Source: Edaphobacter dinghuensis
Lineage (GTDB): Bacteria; Acidobacteriota; Terriglobia; Terriglobales; Acidobacteriaceae
Direction of reading: 5' to 3'
Length of the DNA: 64,000 nucleotides
Assembly (NCBI RefSeq): GCF_014640335.1
Contig: NZ_BMGT01000001.1
Coordinates: forward strand, 248,001 to 312,000
In this document: positions 28,858-37,509 of the stretch, in pieces
Numbering within the stretch: the first letter of the stretch is position 1
Layout: each line of letters starts with the position of its first letter
Notes under the pieces: generated by a model
The model's database searches: none
Seen by the model: only the letters and a program-made list of their open reading frames with translations
What the model was told of the DNA's origin: nothing
Made by a program: the position numbers and the translations under genes

Positions 28858-29583
28858 CTATTCTATGGCCTCGGTACTGGGAAGAGGCTGCGAGAGATGG
28901 CGGGACTCGAGCTGCTCGATACGCGACTCGAGCGCGGCGACCGTGGCGCGCAGGGCCACGACCTCTTGTTCGAGGGCGGCGAGCAGCTCCCGCGAAGAGC
29001 TTGCGCCGTGGCTGGTATCGGGAAGAGGCTGCGACCACGAGGCCCGGGGTGCAGTTACTGCGATGGGTCCGCCGAGCAGATGCATGTAACGGGACTCGCG
29101 TGCACCGGGTTGACGCGACAGCATGACGACGAGCGGGCCGGTGGCGTCGGGAGTCTGCGTGGCGTCGGATGGTTCGGGACGGGAGGCGAGGCGCTCGAGC
29201 GTGCTGGTGACGGCTCCGATGTCGTCGAAGGTGTAGAGGCGGTCGGCGCGGCTGCGCAGCTCGCCGGGAGTCTGCGGGCCGCGCAGCATCAGCAGGCAGA
29301 GAACGGCGGTCTCGTCGCGGCGAAGGTTCAGCACGGTGCGGATGCGGTGCTCGTACTTGGGCACCCGGCTATCGTGGACGGACGAGGTAAGCTTGAGGTC
29401 TTCGAGCGAGTGGATCGCCTGACGCACCTCATCCTCGGTCAGATTGAGCACGGGATCGCGGCTCGATCGCTGATTGCAGGCGTTGACCAGAGCGTTGAGC
29501 GAGAGCGGATAATTTTCCGGCGTGGCAATCTCTTTTTCGATCAATGAACCGAGCACGCGAAGCTGGATGGGGTCGAGCGTCAT
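28858..29583 (-). CDS. yceH: YceH family protein (DUF480)
   Basis: The 241-residue protein begins MTLDPIQLRVLGSLIEKE and continues TPENYPLSLNALVNACNQRSS, the family signature. Two winged-helix-like domains follow, with GPQTPGELRSRADRLYTF in the second, and a C-terminal coiled coil (LLAALEQEVVALRATVAALE). It is about 25 residues longer than E. coli YceH, mainly in the tail. The molecular role of the family is not established; the fold suggests nucleic-acid binding. It lies 24 bases upstream of the kinase gene on the same strand. Confidence 0.92.
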   Translation of the reverse strand: MTLDPIQLRVLGSLIEKEIATPENYPLSLNALVNACNQRSSRDPVLNLTEDEVRQAIHSLEDLKLTSSVHDSRVPKYEHRIRTVLNLRRDETAVLCLLMLRGPQTPGELRSRADRLYTFDDIGAVTSTLERLASRPEPSDATQTPDATGPLVVMLSRQPGARESRYMHLLGGPIAVTAPRASWSQPLPDTSHGASSSRELLAALEQEVVALRATVAALESRIEQLESRHLSQPLPSTEAIE

Positions 29584-29801
29584 AACTTAATGATTACACA
29601 ATGGATCGTAGGCAGACTGATGACTCTTGTCAGAGCGCCGAAGTAACTGAGATGGAACTGTGACCGAAAAGTTACATTTGGCGGGGGCATTTTGGAGCCT
29701 AAGCTGTGTTTGCGGAAGATAAAATCGGATTAGCGAATGGCATTTGGCGAAAGCCATTTAAGTGTGACCATTTGATGAAATCAGACCCTGGGGTAGTGTG
29801 G

Positions 29802-30431
29802 ATGAAGCTTCGTTTTAACAGGTGGGCGGCGATGGTTGCCGTTGCGGCGATGGTATTGGCGCTGAGTGGATCGGCGAACGCGGAGGAGCCGACAGAGACA
29901 TTGCAAGTCCCGCAGGGCAAACAGTATTCGCTGCACCTCTACCAATTGCATACGCGCGAGAGCATTGACGTGGTGTACCGGGTGGGTGACACGTATATTC
30001 CGGAGGCACTCGATAAGCTGAACCACTTTTTGCGCGACTACCGTACCGACACGGTCAAGACATACGATCCGAAAGAGTTCGATGTGCTGCACGCGCTGAT
30101 GACAAAGCTGCGACGGCCCAATGGGGTGATCGATATCGTCTGCGGCTACAGAACTCCGGAGACCAATAACTTTTTGCGAACGCGCTCGGCCAACACCGGC
30201 GTCGCCGAACATAGCCAGCATATGCAGGCGAAGGCGATTGATATTCGCGTGCCGGGCGTCTCGACGGCCAGGCTGCGGAATGCGGCGCTGAGCCTGCATG
30301 AAGGCGGCGTGGGGTATTATCCGGTATCGAAGTTCGTGCACGTGGATGTGGGGCCGGTGCGGGAGTGGTCGTATGGGGTGCGGACGCGGCATCGTCGCTC
30401 GCGGGCTCGGGTAAGGGCGATTGGGGAGTAA
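29802..30431 (+). CDS. DUF882/YcbK-like M15-type peptidase, exported
   Basis: The ATG at 29802 gives a standard signal peptide (MKLRFNRWAAMVAVAAMVLA to SANAEE); upstream starts at 29706 and 29775 are less likely. Of the 209 residues, the C-terminal domain carries a zinc-site pattern: CGYRTPETNN, then SQHMQAKAIDIRV (His and Asp), then KFVHVDVG (second His). This is the M15/DUF882 fold, related to MepK/YcbK murein endopeptidases. It probably cleaves peptidoglycan crosslinks in the periplasm. The Arg-rich tail is unusual. Confidence 0.85.
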   Translation: MKLRFNRWAAMVAVAAMVLALSGSANAEEPTETLQVPQGKQYSLHLYQLHTRESIDVVYRVGDTYIPEALDKLNHFLRDYRTDTVKTYDPKEFDVLHALMTKLRRPNGVIDIVCGYRTPETNNFLRTRSANTGVAEHSQHMQAKAIDIRVPGVSTARLRNAALSLHEGGVGYYPVSKFVHVDVGPVREWSYGVRTRHRRSRARVRAIGE

Positions 30432-30497
30432 GGCTAGCTTTTACTAACTGCCGCTGCGGTGGTGGAGTTGGCAGGAAGAACAGGCAAAGGCAGAGGC

Positions 30498-30545
30498 AAA
30501 ATACAGGGATCTCTCCACTGCGCTGCGCTTCGGTCGAGATGACGT
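30498..30545. repeat. Dispersed repeat A, copy 2
   Basis: The copy reads AAAATACAGGGATCTCTCC at its left end (one base different from other copies) and ends CTTCGGTCGAGATGACGT. It lies in the gap between the DUF882 gene and the terminator of the radical SAM gene. Confidence 0.85.
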
Positions 30546-30570
30546 TTAGAGTGAGGAGCTTCGGGTAAAT

Positions 30571-30600
30571 AAAAGGCCGCCATTGCTGGCGGCCTTCTTT
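30571..30600. terminator. Bidirectional terminator
   Basis: AAGGCCGCCA and TGGCGGCCTT pair perfectly around TTGC, flanked by AAAA and TCTTT. It separates the convergent DUF882 and radical SAM genes. Confidence 0.85.
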
Positions 30601-30640
30601 GTTGTTGGTTTTGCGCGAAGCGCGGCTGCTGCATGCAATG

Positions 30641-32740
30641 CTAGTCGCCGGCTACGGTCTCTTCGGTTTCGACCTTGGGAGCGGCGGGCTTGATTTCGCC
30701 CAGGGAGATGAAGCCCGGAACTTCCTTCTCGCCCAGCACTTCCTTGCGGTAGAGCTTGGCCATCTTGGCGTTCTCGGCGTCCTGCTTGATCTTCGCGTCG
30801 CGGGCCCGGATCTTCTCTTCGCGGGCGTTCTTGGCGATACCGGACTTGTCGAAGGTATCGTTGGCCGCTGAGTTGACGTGGGCTTCGTTGAGCACGAGGT
30901 CGTACTTGGACTCCTTCTCCAGACCGACCTTCTTACCACCGGCGAAGATCTCGTGACGGCCATGCTCCTCGTACCACTTGGTGAGGGTGGAGGTCATGTG
31001 CATCTTCTCGATGATATTGCGCCAGCCTACGCCGGTGTTGTACGCGCAGAAGCTGATCTCACCCTCTTGTGTGGCATAGGGGATGATGCACTGCTCGGTG
31101 CGGCGGAAGTCGTAGTTGAAGAGGTCCTGGAACCACATGCCGGCGATGAAGAGGAAGTTCCAGCGGTCAGCGCGGCGCTTCTCGATGTCGGCCATGGTGC
31201 GGTCGCCGGTCACTTTGCCGTAGTCGCGGCCAGTGGCGCCGAAGCACTTGTCGAACTTCTGCAGCAGGTCCACGATCTTGAAGTGCGTCGGAGCCTTGGT
31301 GGGATCGTAGTTGCGCAGCAGCGCCAGCGAGACGCCGACGATGGAGAGGAACTTGCCGCGAGCAGCATCGTTGACGCGAGCGACGTCGCGGGCGAGCTGG
31401 GTGGCGTTGAGGAATGCTGTGACCGGAACAGCTTCCTTGGTCTCCTTGTCGATCATCAGCGCCATGCCGATACCGCAGTTCGGGTGGCAACCGCAGGAGA
31501 GCTGGCCCCAGTCGTGGTTCGGCCCGTGAACGAGGTCGGCCCAGTCGCTGAAGGTGCTCATAAAGGAGATGGGGAACCAGTCGCGGGTGCTCTCGCCGAG
31601 GCCGGTCTGGTTGCGGATGTCGTGCGCCAGGTGCGACAGCGTGTAGCGCTGAGCGGCGCGGCGCTCATCGGAGATATCCTCGTCGCGGCCAGTGAAGCTG
31701 ACCGGCTGGAAGCTGAGGAAGTTGATCTTCTTCGGGTTGTCGAGCGCGAACTCGATGATGCGGCCAACCTGCTCGTTGTTGATGCCGTTGACGATGGTGG
31801 TGACGGGAACGATGTCCACGCCGGCCTCGTGCAGGTTATGGATGGCCTGGAGCTTGACGTCGAATGCGTTACCGACCTTGCGGTGCGAGTTGGCCGCGTT
31901 GCCGATACCGTCGAACTGGAGGTAGGCGTAGCGGAGACCGGCATCGGCGGCAGCCTTGGCGAACTCCTTGGACTTGGCGAACTCGATGCCGTTGGTTGCG
32001 GCCTGCACCGAGTTGTAGCCAACCTTGCGGGCGTAGGCGACAGCGTCGAGGAAGTACGGCGACAGCGTGGGCTCGCCACCCGAGAACTGCACGCTCATCT
32101 GACGACGCGGCTTGATGGTGATGGCGTTGTCGAGCATGGTCTTGATCTCGTCCCACGTAAGCTCGTGGACGAAGCCGACCTGGTTGGCGTCCATGAAGCA
32201 GGGGTCGCACATCATGTTGCAACGGTTGGTCAGGTCGATGGTCAGGACCGATCCGCGGCCGTGGGTCACGGTCGAGGTGCCGTGGTTGTGCAGCTTCTCG
32301 TCGTTGTGGGCACGGATGTCGCGGCCGGGGAAGACGTCTTCGAGGTGCTTCATCATCGGCGGGTCGATGGACATGACGTCCTCGAAGTGGCCGTGGATGG
32401 GGCAGTCCTTCACCATCAGGATCTGGTTATCGCGCTCGATGATCTGCGCCTTGATCTCACCGACCTTCTCGTTGAGAAGGATCTCGTGGGGCAGCTTGCC
32501 GTCGACGATCTGCTGGCGGATCTCAGGGATGCACTTGGGGCAGAGGGAGTCGGTGGTACGCGGCCAGCCGAGGGGCGGCTTCTCCTTCTGGTAGCTCTTG
32601 AGCAGAGGTTTGTCGCTCCACTTGGGGGTAAAGCTCTCGTTGGGGCTGATCGAGTTCAGCTTATTGAAGACAACCCAACCGGCCTTGGCTACCTGCGTGA
32701 GAGATTTCTCGAAGAACTTCGATGGCTTTGCTTGTGACAT
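30641..32740 (-). CDS. Large radical SAM protein of the Tes/MJ0619-like (membrane-spanning lipid synthase) type
   Basis: The 699-residue protein begins after AGGAG. An N-terminal CPKC (Cys67, Cys70) and KDCPIHGH (Cys113) form a rubredoxin- or zinc-like site. The radical SAM cluster motif CNMMCDPC is at Cys174, 178 and 181, followed by SAM-binding GGEPT (221-225). Further cysteines occur at 416, 418 and 422 (SCGCHPNC), 499, 551 and 565, enough for extra Fe-S clusters. This layout, and the split CPxC/CPxHG start, match the archaeal tetraether synthase and related bacterial enzymes that join lipid tails. The C-terminal 80 residues are a charged helical extension. Function is inferred. Confidence 0.75.
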   Translation of the reverse strand: MSQAKPSKFFEKSLTQVAKAGWVVFNKLNSISPNESFTPKWSDKPLLKSYQKEKPPLGWPRTTDSLCPKCIPEIRQQIVDGKLPHEILLNEKVGEIKAQIIERDNQILMVKDCPIHGHFEDVMSIDPPMMKHLEDVFPGRDIRAHNDEKLHNHGTSTVTHGRGSVLTIDLTNRCNMMCDPCFMDANQVGFVHELTWDEIKTMLDNAITIKPRRQMSVQFSGGEPTLSPYFLDAVAYARKVGYNSVQAATNGIEFAKSKEFAKAAADAGLRYAYLQFDGIGNAANSHRKVGNAFDVKLQAIHNLHEAGVDIVPVTTIVNGINNEQVGRIIEFALDNPKKINFLSFQPVSFTGRDEDISDERRAAQRYTLSHLAHDIRNQTGLGESTRDWFPISFMSTFSDWADLVHGPNHDWGQLSCGCHPNCGIGMALMIDKETKEAVPVTAFLNATQLARDVARVNDAARGKFLSIVGVSLALLRNYDPTKAPTHFKIVDLLQKFDKCFGATGRDYGKVTGDRTMADIEKRRADRWNFLFIAGMWFQDLFNYDFRRTEQCIIPYATQEGEISFCAYNTGVGWRNIIEKMHMTSTLTKWYEEHGRHEIFAGGKKVGLEKESKYDLVLNEAHVNSAANDTFDKSGIAKNAREEKIRARDAKIKQDAENAKMAKLYRKEVLGEKEVPGFISLGEIKPAAPKVETEETVAGD

Positions 32741-32959
32741 TGATTTCTGTCTCCTGACAGTGGCCTGAAGCGGAAGATATACACGTCGCTTCTTCCAGCC
32801 AATCTAACTATTTATCTTCCAGCCTACCTAGCTATTGCTTGGATGCGGAAGTGCACATCCAGGTGCCCATTTTGTGTCCCTTTTCCTAGCAGGCACAACA
32901 GCTTACGACGCTTTCAAGAGTACGATTTTGTCGCCAGACTTTGAACAACTGAACGCCGA

Positions 32960-34384
32960 TTGGCGAGAATTTACATTGAATGGCGAATTCCGGCAGCGAA
33001 AGTGACTGCCCGGCAAAGCCGTTGGGTTTCACTTTCGTCTAAAAATGTGATCGGATGGGTGCCGGTTATCGCACCAGGAGAGTCTGATTCGGGATCGGGG
33101 TTGAATCTGCCAAATCTTGTCGAGCCTCAGGAATTGCTGCCGCGGGTTCCACCCGCATGGGTGACGGGGCTGGCGTGGCTTCCCTTTGGCATTGTGGTGG
33201 GGTTCACCATTACGGCGCTGCCGTTTCTGGTGACGAGGATGGGCGTCAGCCTGGACCGCGCCGCTGCCATGAGCGCGACGGTGATGACACCGACGTTCTG
33301 GGCGTTTCTGCTGAACCCGATCCTCGATGTTGGGCTGACGCGCAGAGCGTACTGCTGGCTGACGGCGCTGGTGGCGGCTGCCTGCATGGCTTCGGGGCTG
33401 TGGGTGCTCTCACCTGCGCGGCTGGGGGCGGCGACGATCCTGTTGCTGCTGGGAGAGCTGTCCATCGTGCTGTTCAGCTCGGCGCTCTTTGGATGGCAGA
33501 CGGAGTTTGTGCCAGAACGGATGCGCGGCATGGTGGGCGGATGGACGAACGTCGCTAACCTTGGCGGAGGCGCGCTGGGGTCGCTGGCCATCATGTCGTT
33601 GGCCTCGCGGGTGGATGCTCGCTGGATTGGCCTTGGACTGATGGGTGCAATCCTTGTGGGGCTGGTGCCTGCGCTGTGGTTTCCGTCGCCGCATCAGTCG
33701 AAGTTTGGTCTGAAGCAGATCTTTGTGGACGCGATGAAGGCTACGTGGCAGGCCACCAAACAAAAGCAGTGCCTGGTGGGGTTTGCCCTGTTTCTTGCTC
33801 CGGCCAGTTCGCTTGCCGCCATCAATCTGTTCTCAGGCATTGGAAAAGACTTCCATGCCAGCGATCATGTAGTGATTCTGGTGACGGGTGCGGGATGCGC
33901 CATCACCGCTTCGATAGGGTCGCTGTTGGGAGGATGGGCGTCACACCGGTTCAACCGCGGCTATGTCTATCTCTTGTCGGGGATTCTTGGAGCGAGTTTT
34001 GGATTGATCGTCGCGTTTTTGCCTCATGTGCCGGCTAACTTTGTATGGCTGGCGCTGGCTTATAACGGCGTGGCGGGATGCAGCTATGCGGCGTTTACCT
34101 CGCTTTGCCTGCAACTGGTGGGGCACAGCAGTCCGGTGGCGAGCACGCAGCTTGGCCTGTTCTCGGCCTCGACCAACGGAGCGATTGTGTTTATGACGGC
34201 GATGGATGGGCTTGGGTATCGGCACTTTGGCGTGCGTGGGCTGCTGCTGACCGATGGGCTGATGAGCCTTGCGGCGGCGATACCGTTGCTGTTCCTGGTG
34301 CGACGTTATCTGCGTAGACCGTCTATTGACGATGTAACAGATGCTGTGGCACCTGATGCGGCAGCCGATGCGGCAATCAGCTAG
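32960..34384 (+). CDS. Major facilitator superfamily transporter (AmpG-like)
   Basis: About twelve membrane segments are visible, starting at WVTGLAWLPFGIVVGF, with an RRAYCWLT loop after TM4 and PERMRGMVGGWTNVAN around TM6. The central loop is short. The protein resembles the AmpG/PucC-type branch of the MFS. The start is uncertain: the frame opens at TTG 32960, leaving about 65 residues before TM1, and GTG 33047 or TTG 33101 would give a more usual length. No ribosome-binding site decides it. It is divergent from the radical SAM gene, with 219 bases between. Substrate unknown. Confidence 0.75.
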   Translation: MARIYIEWRIPAAKVTARQSRWVSLSSKNVIGWVPVIAPGESDSGSGLNLPNLVEPQELLPRVPPAWVTGLAWLPFGIVVGFTITALPFLVTRMGVSLDRAAAMSATVMTPTFWAFLLNPILDVGLTRRAYCWLTALVAAACMASGLWVLSPARLGAATILLLLGELSIVLFSSALFGWQTEFVPERMRGMVGGWTNVANLGGGALGSLAIMSLASRVDARWIGLGLMGAILVGLVPALWFPSPHQSKFGLKQIFVDAMKATWQATKQKQCLVGFALFLAPASSLAAINLFSGIGKDFHASDHVVILVTGAGCAITASIGSLLGGWASHRFNRGYVYLLSGILGASFGLIVAFLPHVPANFVWLALAYNGVAGCSYAAFTSLCLQLVGHSSPVASTQLGLFSASTNGAIVFMTAMDGLGYRHFGVRGLLLTDGLMSLAAAIPLLFLVRRYLRRPSIDDVTDAVAPDAAADAAIS

Positions 34385-34389
34385 CGACA

Positions 34390-35283
34390 CTAGAACGTTG
34401 GGTTAACCCCTGCCTGCTGTTGGCTGGCGACCTGGTTGAGGATGCGCTGCACGAAGATGATGCGGATGCTGATGTGCTTGGCCACGTCGGGCAGAAATTC
34501 GGTGACGAGGTTGTTGGCAGGATCGGTTGCAAGCCCGGTGGCGATGCGCTGAATAGTGGATGCTGGATCGGCATGGATGCCGGGGACATACAGGTTGCTC
34601 AGCTCCGCGTTGATGGGATAACCGAGAAGGTTGGCGTAGTTGGGCATCAGGCTGCCGTCGTCGTGGTTGGCAACGAAGGTATGAGAGACGGCGTGCCCGA
34701 GCCGCCGTGGGATGCTTGCTTTGGGCATGCGGAAGTAGCGCGGGTCCTGATGCGCGATCGAAGGGATGAGAAAGGCGCCGAAGAACTCACCTGTCGCATC
34801 CTGCAGAAGGCTGACACCGGTATTTTTGCCGAAGCCTTTGAGGCCTGGGCCGTAGGGGCTATCGGGGTCGACGGCGATGGTAAAGCCGGAGAGGGCGACG
34901 ATGGTGAGCAGATTGGCCGGGTCGGTAAGGTTATGGATCGCGAGGTAGCCCTTCTGTTTCGCCGTCAGCGGAATGATGAGGTTGGTATCGAGAAAGCGCT
35001 GGGAGGGATTGATGAGCTCGTTGCAAGGAACGTGAACCGGCACGATGGTTCGCGAGTGCGAAGGGATGGGGAGCATGGCGTGGCGCAGAGTGCAGGGTGC
35101 GACACCGCTGCCGTCGGTCCTGAGCGAGTTCTCGGCAACGGTGACAACGTCCTGCTGCTGCGAGAGAAGAGCGCTGGGAGCATCGGGCAAGGAGGCTTGC
35201 AGAGTACTGGTTTGGGCGCAGGTCGCTGCAGCAGTCCAAGCAACCGTCAAAACCAGGAGAGATCGAATCACCGTATAGCCCAT
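34390..35283 (-). CDS. Hypothetical exported protein, DPRYFRM family (paralogue 1)
   Basis: The 297-residue protein has a signal peptide (MGYTVIRSLLVLTVAWTAAA) and a Ser/Thr/Gln-rich region. From about residue 105 it has a helical, Ala/Gly-rich domain containing SPYGPGLKGFGKNTGVS, IPSIAHQDPRYFRM, RRLGHAVSHTF and ELSNLYVPG. The same blocks recur in the neighbouring gene at 35317-36162, 33 bases away on the same strand. The composition suggests an outer-membrane or surface protein. No named family is recognised. Confidence 0.7.
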   Translation of the reverse strand: MGYTVIRSLLVLTVAWTAAATCAQTSTLQASLPDAPSALLSQQQDVVTVAENSLRTDGSGVAPCTLRHAMLPIPSHSRTIVPVHVPCNELINPSQRFLDTNLIIPLTAKQKGYLAIHNLTDPANLLTIVALSGFTIAVDPDSPYGPGLKGFGKNTGVSLLQDATGEFFGAFLIPSIAHQDPRYFRMPKASIPRRLGHAVSHTFVANHDDGSLMPNYANLLGYPINAELSNLYVPGIHADPASTIQRIATGLATDPANNLVTEFLPDVAKHISIRIIFVQRILNQVASQQQAGVNPTF

Positions 35284-35316
35284 CCGCTATGTTCTATAAC
35301 CCCGGCGAGGTATGAG

Positions 35317-36162
35317 TCACTCGCTCTTTTTAATATGTGCAAGCTCGAGCGCGTCACCGAGAAATTCGCTGACGCCGAAGCCGATCATAGAGCCTCCAAG
35401 GGAAGCGCCGAATGTCAGCATGGTCTGGCTGGCACCGCGATTTCGTGCAGGATAATAGGCATTGGTCAGCGCCGCGGCTTCCAGATTTCCTGTGAACAGA
35501 GCCAGATTGGGTGTCGCACGACCGCTATCTGTCCTTGTGATGAAGAGGCGAGTCGCTGCGTACACGGCCCTCCGAGTAACGCTGTGGCCCCGGCCCATCC
35601 TGTAGTAGCGAGGATCTTCTCGCAAGATAGGAGCCATGACCGAGGTGCCGAAGATATCTTCACTGATATTGCGGATGGATGCTGCTCCCAGCCGCTGCCC
35701 GTAGGCTCCTTTGTCGGTACCATAGTTCGGAGTTTTATTTAAAAGCTGGGAAAATCCCGCAGAAAAAACCCAGCCCGTCATCGAGTACAAGGAGACCGAA
35801 TCTTTTGCACCCAGCAAAAATTTGTCTTTATCGGTAAGAACAGGGGCCTGCTGGCCGGGAAGAACTAATTTGGACCAGCGCGAAGCTGTCGCCCTTTGCG
35901 GCGCACGTTGCGCTGTCGGCATGGCATCGGAGGAAGCCTCGGCTGAGGTGGAAGAGCTGTCGACTACTTCAACGCTGTTGTTGCCGATTGACCTGAATGC
36001 TTCCCCGGGCGCGTCGGGGAGCGCAGCCACTTCGGCATGCGGCGTAGCCTCCGGCTGCAATGCGGATTGCGCGAGTGCAACAGGCATTACCGCCACACTG
36101 AGCGCGAGAAGCAGTATGGATTGTCGTGCCGTGAAAGACTTTGAAATACGCTTTCCATTCAA
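35317..36162 (-). CDS. Hypothetical exported protein, DPRYYRM family (paralogue 2)
   Basis: The start is TTG at 36162, chosen because it gives a proper signal peptide (KRISKSFTARQSILLLALSV to ALAQSA); no in-frame ATG does so. The 281-residue product shares with the next gene the blocks YGQRLGAASIRNISEDIFG, APILREDPRYYRM, RRAVYAATRLF and ALTNAYYPA. The C-terminus is Gly/Ala-rich with possible membrane-associated helices (GASLGGSMIGFGV). The two genes look like an operon arising from duplication. Location in the outer membrane is inferred, and the function is unknown. Confidence 0.7.
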   Translation of the reverse strand: MNGKRISKSFTARQSILLLALSVAVMPVALAQSALQPEATPHAEVAALPDAPGEAFRSIGNNSVEVVDSSSTSAEASSDAMPTAQRAPQRATASRWSKLVLPGQQAPVLTDKDKFLLGAKDSVSLYSMTGWVFSAGFSQLLNKTPNYGTDKGAYGQRLGAASIRNISEDIFGTSVMAPILREDPRYYRMGRGHSVTRRAVYAATRLFITRTDSGRATPNLALFTGNLEAAALTNAYYPARNRGASQTMLTFGASLGGSMIGFGVSEFLGDALELAHIKKSE

Positions 36163-36352
36163 AAGAAATAACCTCGAAGTCTTTCGGGAAAAAAGAGAAC
36201 AAGCAGACTATATACGCGCAGATTCAGCGTATCTATACCTTTAAAAAGACGCGATTTTGAGGCCTCAGGTTGTACCCGCAAAGCCGGCATGGGCCTGCGA
36301 TATGGCACCGTTACCACGTCGGCACTGCACGGCGAATATGCGGCAATCGCGG

Positions 36353-36382
36353 TTGACCGTGCATTTTATCCATCTTCATAAT
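36353..36382 (+). promoter_or_regulatory. Sigma-70-type promoter for the small protein/rlpA operon
   Basis: TTGACC (36353-36358) and CATAAT (36377-36382) are 18 bases apart and each matches consensus at five of six bases. Transcription would start near 36389, 40 bases before the ATG at 36429. The remaining gap 36163-36352 shows no gene. Confidence 0.6.
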
Positions 36383-36428
36383 TAAAGAGTAGCGAGGCAC
36401 GCATGATTCAAGGCTAGGGAGGTAGCGC

Positions 36429-36671
36429 ATGGCTTTTGAAGATTCCACAGCCCCAAAGCGCCCCTGGGAACAGCGTCTGCACGAGGCCGGAACCCGTGTC
36501 GAGGAAGACCTTCGCCGCTTTGTGACCTACTTCAACGAAGAGATTGTGCCTGATGTGCGCCGCAACGGTTCCGCAGCGCTTCGTTCAGCGGCGGCAGAGT
36601 TGAACCGGCTGGCCCAGCGGATGGATGACACAGCGCGCAAGACTCCGCCGCAGGATGAGCCAAAATTTTGA
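36429..36671 (+). CDS. Small hypothetical protein preceding rlpA
   Basis: The 80-residue protein has a strong ribosome site (GGGAGG). It is highly charged and mostly helical (LHEAGTRVEEDLRRFVTYFN, then LRSAAAELNRLAQRMDD), with no signal peptide or membrane segment. Its stop overlaps the TTG start of rlpA, so the two are translationally coupled. A cytoplasmic coiled-coil partner or regulator is possible. I do not recognise a family. Confidence 0.72.
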   Translation: MAFEDSTAPKRPWEQRLHEAGTRVEEDLRRFVTYFNEEIVPDVRRNGSAALRSAAAELNRLAQRMDDTARKTPPQDEPKF

Positions 36672-37429
36672 GCCGCTCGCGCCTCGCTTACGCGGTTACC
36701 CTGTCAGCGCTGATGCTGCTGGCGAGCGGGTGTCACCGAGAGACGCCTCGCGCCTATCGCCAGCCTCCGCCGCCGGCGCTGCCGAGTGCGGACACCTCTA
36801 ACCGCGCGAGCAATGCCCCAAGCCGCAATCGTGATCGTGACATGGAAGAGACTCCGCCGCAGCCTTATACGGAAGGCAGGCCGGTTTCGAGCGAGGTTGG
36901 ACTGGCGAGCTGGTATGGGCCGCCCTACGCCGGACGCAAGGGTGCAGACGGTACTGTCTACGACCAGAATGCGATGACAGCGGCCCACCTGACGCTGCCG
37001 CTGGGAACGCTGGTGCGCGTGACGAACCTGACCACCAACCAATCTGCCGTCGTGCGCATTACCGACCGCGGGCCCTTTGTTCGCGGCCGCATCATCGACC
37101 TCTCGCTTGCGGCTGCCAAGGCGATCGGCGTCTATCGCGTCGGCGTCGCCAGGGTACGGGTCGAGGCGTTTGCCTCTGCTACGCCGCAGGTCGCCGGACG
37201 ATGGTGCGTCCAGGTCGGTGCCTTCTCGCGCGAGAAGGATGCTGTGAAGCTGAAGGACCAACTGAGCCGCCGCTACACCACCGCCAAGGTGATTGAGTTT
37301 GCCGGGCCTACTGGCCATTGGGTTCGCATCAATCCATTGCAGCCCGACCGTACTCACGCCAACGAGGTCGCCGAGAGCATTCACTCCGCTGACCCCGATG
37401 CGCTGCCTTACATCGTCCGAACCAACTAA
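36668..37429 (+). CDS. rlpA: RlpA family septal lytic transglycosylase lipoprotein with SPOR domain
   Basis: Translation starts at TTG, overlapping the preceding stop. The 253-residue lipoprotein has lipobox LLASGC (Cys22) and a Pro/Arg-rich linker to about residue 70. A double-psi beta-barrel RlpA domain follows, with VGLASWYGPPYAGRKGADG, the catalytic-type Asp in ITDRGPFVRGRIIDLS, and AAHLTLPLGT. A C-terminal SPOR domain (GRWCVQVGAFSREKDAVKL) binds denuded septal glycan. RlpA cleaves such glycans during division in Pseudomonas. Outer-membrane lipoprotein location is expected. Confidence 0.93.
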   Translation: MSRSRLAYAVTLSALMLLASGCHRETPRAYRQPPPPALPSADTSNRASNAPSRNRDRDMEETPPQPYTEGRPVSSEVGLASWYGPPYAGRKGADGTVYDQNAMTAAHLTLPLGTLVRVTNLTTNQSAVVRITDRGPFVRGRIIDLSLAAAKAIGVYRVGVARVRVEAFASATPQVAGRWCVQVGAFSREKDAVKLKDQLSRRYTTAKVIEFAGPTGHWVRINPLQPDRTHANEVAESIHSADPDALPYIVRTN

Positions 37430-37509
37430 TGTCTTCTATAGTTGTTGCGGACCATTTCTACATGAGAACTATGTAGAGAATTCTTTAACCAAGGGCCTGT
37501 TTATTTTCG

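Noticed and set aside
30878-32737. 619-residue open frame opposite the radical SAM gene
   Set aside because: Antisense shadow, rich in Val/Asp/Glu/Leu with no motifs; the minus frame has clear radical SAM cysteines.
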